Assembly: GCA_934667575.1 (NCBI GenBank)
Contig: CAKUME010000068.1
Location: forward strand, 1 to 6,498
Source: an uncultured Eubacteriales bacterium
GTDB taxonomy: Bacteria > Bacillota > Clostridia > Oscillospirales > Acutalibacteraceae
DNA length: 6,498 bases
Direction of reading: 5' to 3'
Position 1 is the stretch's first letter. Every line of letters begins with the position of its first letter. The translations under genes and the position numbers were made by a program. The notes under the pieces were generated by a model. That model was given only the letters and a program-made list of their open reading frames with translations. It was not told the origin of the DNA and did no database searches. This document shows, piece after piece, positions 1-5,542 of the stretch.

Positions 1-2878
1 CCTGAAGAATCTCGTTTGCGAGCTTGCACGCATCGCACGGGCAGCCTTCGCACACGCCTTCTTCGAGCGCCTTCACCAGCGCTTCGGTGGCAGCGGTGTT
101 CTTGCGGCCGTCGTCGTAGGTTTCGAGCCAGGTCTGCGCAGCCGCCTTAATGTCGGCGTCGCAGTAGTCAATCGCGATCAGCGCTTTCACCTTGTCCTGC
201 AAGCGGGTGCGAATCGCTTTTTGGCCGAGATAGATGCCGAAGCCATGCTCCGCATTATCTTCAAACAGCGAGTTCGCCCACGCCGGGCCGTGGCCGTTCT
301 TGTCCACGGTGTAGGGCGAGGTAGCCGCCGGGCCGCCCCAAATGGACGAGCAGCCGGTCGCATTGGAGATATACATCCGATCGCCGAACAGCTGCGTGAC
401 CAAGCGCGCATAAGAGGTTTCGGCGCAGCCTGCGCACGAACCGGAGAACTCAAGCAGCGGCTTGCGGAACTGGCTGGAAATCACGGTGTCGCCCACGGTT
501 TCCGGCTTCACGCTCACGTTGTCCACGCAATAGTTGAACACGGCCTGCTGATCCTCTTCGCCCTCGAGCGGAACCATCTTGAGCGATTTGGTCGGGCACA
601 CGCCCACGCACACACCGCAGCCCATGCAGTCGAGCGGCGAAATCGCGAGGGTGTAGGTGTAGTTGGTTTTCACAACCGGCTTCGGCGCTTTCTTCATGTT
701 CGCCGGGGCCGCCGCCAGTTCTTCCGCGTTCAGCGCGAACGGACGAATGGTCGCGTGCGGACATACAAACGAGCACTTGTTGCACTTGGCGCAGGTTTCG
801 GCATTCCAGGTGGGCACCATCACCGCCACGCCGCGCTTCTCATAAGCCGACGCACCCAGCTGATAGGTGCCGTCCACATGATCCATAAACGCAGACACCG
901 GCAGCGAATCGCCGTTCATCTTGTCGATCGGCTTGAGCAGCGTATCGACCATCTTCACCACTTCGGGGCGGCCGTGCTCTTCGGAAACCACCGGCGCATC
1001 CTGCGCATCGGCCCACGATGCCGGCACGTCCACCTTCACGAACGCCGTGGCGCCCGCGTCGATGGCCTTGTGGTTCATGTCCACCACGTCCTGGCCCTTC
1101 TTGAGGTAGGACTTGGTGGCGGCTTCCTTCATGTAGCGGATCGCATCCTCTTCCGGCATCACCTTGGCCAGCGTGAAGAACGCCGACTGCAAAATCGTGT
1201 TGGTGCGTTTGCCCATGCCGATTTCAATGGCCTTGTCGATCGCGTTGATGGTGTAGAGCTGAATGTTGTTCTTGGCGATGTAGCGCTTTGCTTCGGCCGG
1301 CATATGTTTGTCGAGCTCTTCCGGCGTCCACTGGCAGTTGATCATGAAGATACCGCCCGGCTTCACATCGTTCACCATCTTGTAGCCCTTGATTACATAG
1401 GACGGGTTGTGGCATGCCACAAAGTCCGCTTTGTTGATGTAATAGGGGCTCTTGATCGGCTTGTCGCCAAAGCGCAGGTGCGAAATGGTCACGCCGCCGG
1501 TCTTTTTGGAGTCGTACTGGAAGTACGCCTGCACATATTTATCGGTATGGTCGCCGATGATCTTGATGGAGTTCTTGTTCGCGCCAACGGTACCGTCGCC
1601 GCCCAGACCCCAGAACTTGCATTCAATGGTGCCTTCGGCCGCGGTGTTGGGCGCGGGCTTTTCTTCGAGCGACAGCTCGGTCACATCATCCACAATGCCC
1701 AGCGTGAACTGCTTCTTCGGCTCGTCCTTCGCCAGCTCGTCATACACGGCGAACACACTGGACGGCGGCGTATCCTTGGAACCCAAGCCATAGCGGCCGC
1801 CGATCACGCTCGCGGTGCGGCCCTGAGTGGCCAGCGCGGTGACCACATCCATATAGAGCGGCTCGCCGATGGCGCCCGGCTCCTTGGTGCGGTCGAGCAC
1901 GGCAATCTTCTTCGCCGTGGCCGGAATGGCCGCGCAGAGCTTGTCCGCGCGGAACGGACGATACAGGCGCACTTTGACCAAGCCGACCTTTTCACCTTTC
2001 GCGGTGAGGTAATCGATCACTTCTTCGGCCACGTCGCAGATGGAGCCCATCGCGATGATCACGCGGTCGGCATCCGGCGCGCCGTAGTAGTTGAACAGCT
2101 GATAGTTCGTGCCCAGCTTCTCGTTCACCTTGCCCATGTATTCTTCCACGATGCCCGGCACCGCGTCATAATACTTGTTGCAGGCTTCGCGGTTCTGGAA
2201 GAAGATATCGCCGTTTTCGTGCGAGCCGCGCATCACCGGGCGCTCCGGGTTCAGCGCGCGCTTGCGGAACGCTTCCACCGCGTCCATGTCCACCATATCG
2301 GCCAGATCTTTGTAATCCCAGATCGCGATCTTCTGAATCTCGTGCGAGGTGCGGAAGCCGTCGAAGAAGTTGATGAACGGCACGCGGCCCTTGATCGCCG
2401 CCAAATGCGCCACCGGCGCAAGGTCCATCACTTCCTGCGGGTTGGTTTCGGCCAGCATCGCAAAGCCGGTCTGACGGCAGGCATACACATCGGAATGATC
2501 GCCGAAGATGTTCAGCGCATGCGACGCCACGCAGCGTGCCGACACATGGAACACCGCCGGGAGCAGTTCGCCCGCAATCTTATACATATTCGGGATCATC
2601 AGCAGCAGACCCTGCGACGCCGTGTAGGTGGTGGTGAGCGCGCCTGCCGCCAGCGAGCCGTGAACCGTGCCGGACGCACCGGCCTCCGACTGCATTTCGA
2701 TCACCTTAACGGTCGAACCGAAAATGTTCTTGAGGCCCTGCGCAGACCACTGATCCACATAGTCCGCCATGGGGCTGGACGGCGTAATCGGGTAAATGCC
2801 GGCCACTTCCGTAAATGCATACGAAACGTGTGCCGCGGCATTGTTGCCGTCCATGGTTTTCATTTTTCTTTTGACCAT
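1..2878 (-). CDS. nifJ: Pyruvate:ferredoxin (flavodoxin) oxidoreductase, N-terminal ~959 residues (3' end outside window)
   Basis: Oxidatively decarboxylates pyruvate with CoA to acetyl-CoA and CO2, passing two electrons to ferredoxin or flavodoxin; cytoplasmic, TPP- and 3x[4Fe-4S]-dependent. Translation of the minus strand shows the homodimeric-type domain order. The pyruvate/TPP N-domain has YPITPSSPMADY at about 29-40 and SARCVAS around Arg115. Middle domains follow to about residue 670. A two-cluster ferredoxin domain has CxxCxxCxxxC at Cys696/699/702/706 and again at Cys751/754/757/761. The TPP domain begins with SCAGCAET (Cys815, Cys818) and NATGCSS (Cys843), ligands of the proximal cluster. 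The family is about 1,170-1,230 residues, so roughly 210-270 residues, including the GDGW TPP motif, lie beyond the left edge. ATG 2878 is preferred because AAGGAGG sits 9 nt upstream; in-frame ATGs at 2863 and 2854 lack such a site. No frameshift was seen. It is transcribed divergently from the CNNM gene. An extra cysteine cluster (943-951) is noted separately. Confidence 0.97.
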   Translation of the reverse strand, partial: MVKRKMKTMDGNNAAAHVSYAFTEVAGIYPITPSSPMADYVDQWSAQGLKNIFGSTVKVIEMQSEAGASGTVHGSLAAGALTTTYTASQGLLLMIPNMYKIAGELLPAVFHVSARCVASHALNIFGDHSDVYACRQTGFAMLAETNPQEVMDLAPVAHLAAIKGRVPFINFFDGFRTSHEIQKIAIWDYKDLADMVDMDAVEAFRKRALNPERPVMRGSHENGDIFFQNREACNKYYDAVPGIVEEYMGKVNEKLGTNYQLFNYYGAPDADRVIIAMGSICDVAEEVIDYLTAKGEKVGLVKVRLYRPFRADKLCAAIPATAKKIAVLDRTKEPGAIGEPLYMDVVTALATQGRTASVIGGRYGLGSKDTPPSSVFAVYDELAKDEPKKQFTLGIVDDVTELSLEEKPAPNTAAEGTIECKFWGLGGDGTVGANKNSIKIIGDHTDKYVQAYFQYDSKKTGGVTISHLRFGDKPIKSPYYINKADFVACHNPSYVIKGYKMVNDVKPGGIFMINCQWTPEELDKHMPAEAKRYIAKNNIQLYTINAIDKAIEIGMGKRTNTILQSAFFTLAKVMPEEDAIRYMKEAATKSYLKKGQDVVDMNHKAIDAGATAFVKVDVPASWADAQDAPVVSEEHGRPEVVKMVDTLLKPIDKMNGDSLPVSAFMDHVDGTYQLGASAYEKRGVAVMVPTWNAETCAKCNKCSFVCPHATIRPFALNAEELAAAPANMKKAPKPVVKTNYTYTLAISPLDCMGCGVCVGVCPTKSLKMVPLEGEEDQQAVFNYCVDNVSVKPETVGDTVISSQFRKPLLEFSGSCAGCAETSYARLVTQLFGDRMYISNATGCSSIWGGPAATSPYTVDKNGHGPAWANSLFEDNAEHGFGIYLGQKAIRTRLQDKVKALIAIDYCDADIKAAAQTWLETYDDGRKNTAATEALVKALEEGVCEGCPCDACKLANEILQ

Positions 2879-2887
2879 GAGAGAAGT

Positions 2888-2894
2888 CCTCCTT
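2888..2894 (-). promoter_or_regulatory. Ribosome binding site of nifJ
   Basis: Read on the minus strand this is AAGGAGG, a full match to the anti-Shine-Dalgarno sequence, 9 nt before ATG 2878. It selects that start over the in-frame ATGs at 2863 and 2854. Confidence 0.9.
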
Positions 2895-2923
2895 CAGGGA
2901 AATTTTGAAAAAAGGATTGCGAC

Positions 2924-2941
2924 GTGTAAACTCTGTTACAC
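2924..2941. promoter_or_regulatory. Operator-like palindrome GTGTAA-N6-TTACAC in the nifJ leader
   Basis: A perfect 6-bp inverted repeat with a 6-nt spacer, lying from about +3 to +20 relative to the predicted nifJ start site (about 2944). This is a typical place for a repressor roadblock. The half-sites (TGTAA/TTACA) partly resemble the redox sensor Rex (TTGTTAA-N4-TTAACAA type), but the spacing and several bases differ, so no regulator is assigned. A small mRNA hairpin with a 6-nt loop is the alternative. Confidence 0.5.
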
Positions 2942-2950
2942 ACCCATACT

Positions 2951-2979
2951 ATTGTAGCATTTTTCGGTCGGACTGTAAA
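2951..2979 (-). promoter_or_regulatory. Sigma-A type promoter of nifJ
   Basis: On the minus strand, TTTACA (2979-2974) and TACAAT (2956-2951) are separated by exactly 17 bp, each one base off consensus. Predicted transcription start is near 2944, giving a leader of about 66 nt. A/T-rich tracts just upstream (2983-3020) could act as an UP element. Confidence 0.85.
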
Positions 2980-2992
2980 GCAAATTTTTCGG
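2959..2992. repeat. Paired 9-bp direct repeat ATTTTTCGG in the nifJ promoter
   Basis: ATTTTTCGG occurs at 2959-2967, between the nifJ -10 and -35 boxes, and at 2984-2992, just upstream of the -35. The starts are 25 bp apart, about 2.5 helical turns. Location inside the promoter suggests possible regulator contacts, but the motif is T-rich and chance is possible. Confidence 0.4.
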
Positions 2993-3006
2993 AAATCCAC
3001 GAAAAA
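2985..3006. repeat. Inverted repeat TTTTTCG-N8-CGAAAAA upstream of the nifJ -35
   Basis: Seven-bp perfect arms at 2985-2991 and 3000-3006 with an 8-nt spacer, centred about 20 bp upstream of the nifJ -35 box. The left arm overlaps the second ATTTTTCGG direct repeat. It may be an activator or repressor site, or a by-product of the A/T tracts here. Confidence 0.35.
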
Positions 3007-3033
3007 AACGTAAAAAAAATATGACCAAATTTC

Positions 3034-3050
3034 ACGGAATTTTCTTCCGT
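3034..3050. repeat. Inverted repeat ACGGAA-N5-TTCCGT between the divergent promoters
   Basis: Perfect 6-bp arms (3034-3039 and 3045-3050) around TTTTC. It is centred about 32 bp upstream of the -35 box of the CNNM-gene promoter and about 65 bp upstream of the nifJ -35. It could be an operator for either gene. It is not a terminator because no T-run follows the stem directly and neither flanking gene ends here. Confidence 0.35.
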
Positions 3051-3073
3051 CTGCATCGGACCGCGTTTTTTGC

Positions 3074-3102
3074 TTGACAAGCGGGCGGTTTTATTTTAAT
3101 AT
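3074..3102 (+). promoter_or_regulatory. Promoter of the CNNM/CorC-family gene
   Basis: A perfect -35 TTGACA (3074-3079) is followed by an AT-rich -10 region. TAATAT (3097-3102) has ideal 17-bp spacing; TTTAAT (3095-3100) is closer to consensus with 15-bp spacing. Transcription should start near 3106-3110, giving a leader of about 70 nt. Confidence 0.75.
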
Positions 3103-3114
3103 AGTAATATCATT

Positions 3115-3163
3115 GGTTTTCTGCGTGTGCGCCCAAAACCGCGCATGCCAAATTCGGAAAACC
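3115..3163 (+). promoter_or_regulatory. Two-stem structured 5' leader abutting the ribosome binding site
   Basis: Outer stem P1 is a perfect 7-bp pairing of GGTTTTC (3115-3121) with GAAAACC (3157-3163). It encloses stem P2, GTGTGCGC (3125-3132) with GCGCATGC (3141-3148), 8 pairs including two G-U, closed by loop CCAAAACC (3133-3140). The loop carries a second AAAACC that could compete for the same GGTTTT strand, and AAAACCGCG is repeated at 3135-3143 and 3158-3166. P1 ends 3 nt before the Shine-Dalgarno AAGGAG (3167-3172). It begins almost at the predicted transcript start. It matches no riboswitch class that I recognise. Confidence 0.45.
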
Positions 3164-3179
3164 GCGAAGGAGATGGATT

Positions 3180-4604
3180 ATGTCATCCGCGAACGAAGGC
3201 ATACCGTTGCCGCAGCTCCTCAGCGGAGCGGCCGGTACGGCCTTGGATTTCCCGTTTTCTGCAAGTGTGGGCGCAGCGGCGGTCGGCGCACTGCTGCTGA
3301 TTTTGCCCGCGGCGCTCTGTTCGGTCGGCTGCGCGGCGGTGCTTGCGCTCAACGACGCGCAGCGCCGTGCGGCGCCCGATTCGGCCGCGCTGCAAAAGCT
3401 TGCCGCGCATCCGCGCCGGCTCAAAACGCTGGCCGCCGCAGCCACGGGATTGTGCACGGCGCTGAGCACGGCGCTGTGCGCGTGGTTCATTTGCCCGTCG
3501 GCAGCCGCCGCACTGGGGGCGTCGGGCGTGGCCCGCGCAGTGGGCACGCTGGGGCCGCTGCTGATCGATGCGTTTTTGATGCTGCTGCTCGGCGCCGTGC
3601 TGCCTGCGCGCATGGGCGCGGCGCGTGCCGAAGAGCTGGCGCCCAAATACGCCGGCGCGCTGCGCGTGATGGATGTGCTGCTGCGGCCGGCCACGGCGGC
3701 GGCCGACGCGATCGCCCGCGGCTGGATGAAGCTGCGCGGCGTGGATCCGAGCGCAGCCGACGATGCCGTAACGGAGGAGGACATCCTCTCGATGGTGGAC
3801 GCGGGCGAAGAAACCGGTTCCATTGAAGAAAACACGAAGGATATGATTTCCAATATCTTCGATTTCAGCGATACGACCGTGTCGGAGCAGATGACCCATC
3901 GCACCGAGCTCACCGCCGTGCGCGACACCGACACCGTGGCCGATGTGGTGCGCGTGGCGATGCGCGACGGCCATTCGCGCATTCCGGTGTATCACGAGGA
4001 TGCCGACAATATTCTCGGCGTGATCTATGTGAAGGATCTGCTGCGGTTTGTGGGGCAGCCGGCGCCCAACATTCCGCTCACGCAGCTCATGCACAAGGCA
4101 TATTATGTGCCGGAAGTCAAAAAGTGCAGCGAGCTGTTCACCGAGATGACCGAGAAAAAGATCCAGCTGGCGATCGTGTGCGACGAATACGGCGGCACCT
4201 CCGGTGTGATCACCATGGAGGACTTGATCGAATCCATTGTGGGCAACATTCAGGATGAATACGACGACGAGCAGGAGGAAATTTCGCGCGTGGGCGACGA
4301 TGCATTCACCGTGGACGGCGCCACTGCGCTCGACGAGGTGTCGGAGCTGATCGACACCGAACTGCCCGAGGGCGATTACGACACCGTGGCGGGTTTTATG
4401 GTGGATCAGCTGGGCTACATTCCGCAGGAAAACCAGCATCCGGTGGTCAAATACGGCGGGTTCACGTTCACCGTGCAAACGGTGGAGGATCGGCGCATTT
4501 CGCGCATCTTAATTGAAAAAGACGCGCCCGCCGCCAACGCCGAACAAAATGACGCCGCGCCCAACGAGGCCGACAAAAAGCACAGCGACTCGCGCACGGC
4601 GTAA
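3180..4604 (+). CDS. CNNM/CorC (HlyC/CorC)-family membrane protein with degenerate transmembrane domain
   Basis: A 474-residue protein of the family often annotated hemolysin or CorC, whose members move or sense divalent cations (Mg2+, Co2+) at the cytoplasmic membrane. The N-terminal DUF21/CNNM region has hydrophobic segments at about 28-58, 84-112 and 118-143. The CBS pair spans about 233-290 (SRIPVYHEDADNILGVIYVK) and 298-356 (AIVCDEYGGTSGVITMEDLI). The CorC_HlyC domain is at about 367-445, and a hydrophilic tail, probably disordered, at 447-474. ATG 3180 is supported by AAGGAG (3167-3172) 7 nt upstream. The CBS and CorC_HlyC parts are near-canonical. In the membrane domain the usual SGSE, GNN and GExxPK signatures read SVGC (48-51), ATG (88-90) and GAVLPA (138-143). 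The N-terminal 190 residues are unusually alanine-rich. Family assignment is firm; ion transport is doubtful. Confidence 0.92.
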   Translation: MSSANEGIPLPQLLSGAAGTALDFPFSASVGAAAVGALLLILPAALCSVGCAAVLALNDAQRRAAPDSAALQKLAAHPRRLKTLAAAATGLCTALSTALCAWFICPSAAAALGASGVARAVGTLGPLLIDAFLMLLLGAVLPARMGAARAEELAPKYAGALRVMDVLLRPATAAADAIARGWMKLRGVDPSAADDAVTEEDILSMVDAGEETGSIEENTKDMISNIFDFSDTTVSEQMTHRTELTAVRDTDTVADVVRVAMRDGHSRIPVYHEDADNILGVIYVKDLLRFVGQPAPNIPLTQLMHKAYYVPEVKKCSELFTEMTEKKIQLAIVCDEYGGTSGVITMEDLIESIVGNIQDEYDDEQEEISRVGDDAFTVDGATALDEVSELIDTELPEGDYDTVAGFMVDQLGYIPQENQHPVVKYGGFTFTVQTVEDRRISRILIEKDAPAANAEQNDAAPNEADKKHSDSRTA

Positions 4605-4621
4605 AAATTCATGCGAAGGGC

Positions 4622-4650
4622 TTGACTTTTGGCCTGCAAACGGGTAAAAT
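4622..4650 (+). promoter_or_regulatory. Promoter of the DUF1292 gene
   Basis: TTGACT (4622-4627), exactly 17 bp, then TAAAAT (4645-4650): each box is one base from consensus. Start near 4657, with a leader of about 43 nt. It lies 18 bp after the CNNM-gene stop codon with no terminator between, so read-through from upstream is also possible. Confidence 0.85.
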
Positions 4651-4699
4651 AAACAATAGAGTGACCCCAATTTTGAACAATAAAAAGGAGATTGCCCAC

Positions 4700-5026
4700 A
4701 TGGACGATTTTTCTGCGGATTTACTGACCCTGACCGGCGAAGACGGTACCGAAATGGAATTCCAGATTCTGGATGAAATTGACGTGGACGGCGAGCATTA
4801 TCTTGCGCTGCTGCCGGTGGAAGAAGCCGATGACGAAGAAGAAAACGGCTCTTACTATATTTTGAAGCAAGAGGATGACGAAAACGGCGAGTCGATGCTG
4901 GCCGAGATCGAAGACGAGGCCCTGCTCGACCGGCTGGCCGCGATTTTTGAGCAGCATTTTGACGAGCTGTATTACGATGACGACGAATCCGCCGATGAGG
5001 GCGATTCCGAATCCGATCCGGAATAA
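4700..5026 (+). CDS. DUF1292 family protein (YrzB-like), very acidic, unknown function
   Basis: A 108-residue protein that I assign to DUF1292, a small family common in Bacillota (B. subtilis YrzB) without a known function. The core MEFQILDEIDVDGEHYLALL followed by an EEADDEEE stretch and SYYILKQ is typical of the family. By my count 42 residues are Asp or Glu against one Lys and one Arg, so the protein is strongly negative; the last 20 residues (ending DEGDSESDPE) are probably disordered. No signal peptide or membrane segment is seen, so it should be cytosolic. ATG 4700 is chosen because AAGGAG (4685-4690) lies 9 nt upstream; reading in frame back to TTG 4622 would begin inside the promoter. 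In Bacilli yrzB lies with ruvX (yrrK) and yrzL; here it stands alone, with its own promoter, ahead of a structured RNA. Confidence 0.88.
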   Translation: MDDFSADLLTLTGEDGTEMEFQILDEIDVDGEHYLALLPVEEADDEEENGSYYILKQEDDENGESMLAEIEDEALLDRLAAIFEQHFDELYYDDDESADEGDSESDPE

Positions 5027-5032
5027 TTCCGG
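5018..5032 (+). repeat. Palindrome CCGGAA-TAA-TTCCGG spanning the DUF1292 stop codon
   Basis: Perfect 6-bp arms flank the TAA stop codon, which forms the 3-nt loop. No T-run follows, so it is not a classical intrinsic terminator. It may stabilise the mRNA 3' end or act as a weak pause site. Confidence 0.4.
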
Positions 5033-5043
5033 GCGAACAGGCA

Positions 5044-5049
5044 TACAAT
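5044..5049 (+). promoter_or_regulatory. Possible -10 box for the downstream structured RNA
   Basis: TACAAT is one base off consensus and would start transcription near 5056. No convincing -35 is found at 16-18 bp upstream (GAATAA at 17 bp) and there is no extended TG. The RNA could also be processed from read-through of the DUF1292 transcript. Confidence 0.35.
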
Positions 5050-5082
5050 AGTGCTGGCGCTCCCGGCGCGGCGTTTCACAGG

Positions 5083-5304
5083 CGCCTGCCGGTGCGCGGC
5101 GAGGAGATCCTGCGCGGTTCGCGGACTGCGTTTTTATAACCCTACATTTGAAAAAACGGGAGCTTAGCTCCGGCGGCGGATTGCAGACCTCCCGGCGCAT
5201 CCGAATGCGCGGTGCGTTGGACGAAGGGAGCGTGAACCCGTTGGGCGGGCACCCACCTGCTGTGAAGTAGCAGGTTATCAATGCGCGATACGGCCGGGTG
5301 GGAT
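5083..5304 (+). ncRNA. ssrS: Probable 6S RNA (SsrS), regulator of RNA polymerase
   Basis: A gap without a plausible gene that is rich in nested pairing. 6S RNA mimics an open promoter and sequesters the housekeeping RNA polymerase holoenzyme. A long irregular closing stem can form between 5085-5097 (CCTGCCGGTGCGC) and 5283-5297 (GCGC, CGGC, GG segments). Internal hairpins are GGAGC-TTA-GCTCC (5159-5171), GCGCAT-CCGA-ATGCGC (5195-5210) nested in CTCCC/GGGAG (5189-5193 with 5226-5230), and ACCTGCT-N7-AGCAGGT (5255-5275) on the 3' side, where Bacillota 6S RNAs usually carry a hairpin. Single-stranded-looking tracts such as AACCCTACATTTGAAAAAAC (5138-5157), and CACCCACCTGC and ATCAATGCGCGATACGG near the 3' end, recall clostridial 6S sequences from memory. 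A T-rich run (5304-5314) and a terminator follow. About 220 nt is slightly long for 6S; ends are approximate. SRP RNA, RNase P, tmRNA and T-box signatures are absent. Confidence 0.6.
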
Positions 5305-5331
5305 TTCCTTTTTTGCATGAATATTCGCATG

Positions 5332-5365
5332 GCCGCTGCACCTGAACAGGTGCGGCGGCTTTTTT
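5332..5365 (+). terminator. Strong intrinsic terminator
   Basis: GCCGCTGCACCT (5332-5343), loop GAAC (5344-5347), AGGTGCGGCGGC (5348-5359): a 12-pair GC-rich stem with one U-G, followed at once by six T (5360-5365). It ends the structured RNA and any read-through from the DUF1292 gene, and insulates pfp. Confidence 0.93.
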
Positions 5366-5428
5366 GCGCCCGTTTTTGCCGAAAATTTGATTTTGGGCAA
5401 GATGGGGCTTTTCTTTCAAACAAAACTG

Positions 5429-5437
5429 TGGTAAAAT
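5429..5437 (+). promoter_or_regulatory. Extended -10 promoter of pfp
   Basis: TGG followed by TAAAAT (5432-5437) forms an extended -10 element. The -35 at 17 bp (TTTTCT, 5409-5414) is poor, which extended -10 promoters tolerate. Start would be near 5444, giving a leader of about 100 nt. Confidence 0.6.
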
Positions 5438-5486
5438 AGAAAAAACAAAATTTCGATTGTTTTCGCCAAAATTAAGTCAATTGCAA

Positions 5487-5509
5487 GGGGTGCGGGCGAG
5501 CGCCCATCC
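5487..5509 (+). other. GC-rich hairpin in the pfp leader
   Basis: GGGC (5494-5497) and GCCC (5502-5505) enclose loop GAGC; flanking GGGT (5488-5491) and ATCC (5506-5509) can extend the stem across a 2-nt bulge. It lies about 20 nt before the purine-rich ribosome site and has no T-run, so it is not a terminator. Function, if any, is unknown. Confidence 0.3.
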
Positions 5510-5530
5510 ACAAGCAGAAAATGGAAAGGG

Positions 5531-5536
5531 AAGGGA
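5531..5536 (+). promoter_or_regulatory. Ribosome binding site of pfp
   Basis: AAGGGA within a longer purine tract (AAAGGGAAGGGAAA, 5525-5538), about 6 nt before ATG 5543. It is weaker than the AAGGAG-type sites of the other three genes, but it decides the start because no other in-frame ATG lies nearby. Confidence 0.7.
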
Positions 5537-5542
5537 AATCAC

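Noticed and set aside
221..2908. An 895-residue open reading frame on the plus strand
   Set aside because: It is exactly antisense and in codon register with nifJ, rich in His/Arg, starts at TTG without a ribosome site, and has no recognisable domain. Missing TTA/CTA/TCA codons in nifJ explain it.
3074..3826. Plus-strand frame overlapping the start of the CNNM gene, including the ATG at 3173
   Set aside because: Its start lies in the promoter -35, its protein is low-complexity, and ATG 3173 is only 1 nt past the Shine-Dalgarno that serves ATG 3180.
3183..4478. A 431-residue open reading frame on the minus strand across the CNNM gene
   Set aside because: Register-aligned antisense shadow of a well-supported gene, with low-complexity His/Arg/Gln composition.
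4622..4699. N-terminal extension of the DUF1292 protein from TTG 4622
   Set aside because: The extension would begin in the -35 box, before the transcript starts, whereas ATG 4700 has an ideal ribosome site.
5083..5304. SRP RNA, RNase P RNA, tmRNA or a T-box leader as identity of the structured RNA
   Set aside because: The SRP GGAAGCAGC-type apical loop, the RNase P GAGGAAAGUCCGGGC core, tmRNA ends and the T-box AGGGUGGNACCGCG antiterminator are all missing; GGGTGGGAT only partly resembles the last.
4721..5419. Minus-strand open frames across the DUF1292 gene and the structured RNA
   Set aside because: They run antisense through a supported gene, a structured RNA and a terminator hairpin, and show no domain or ribosome site.
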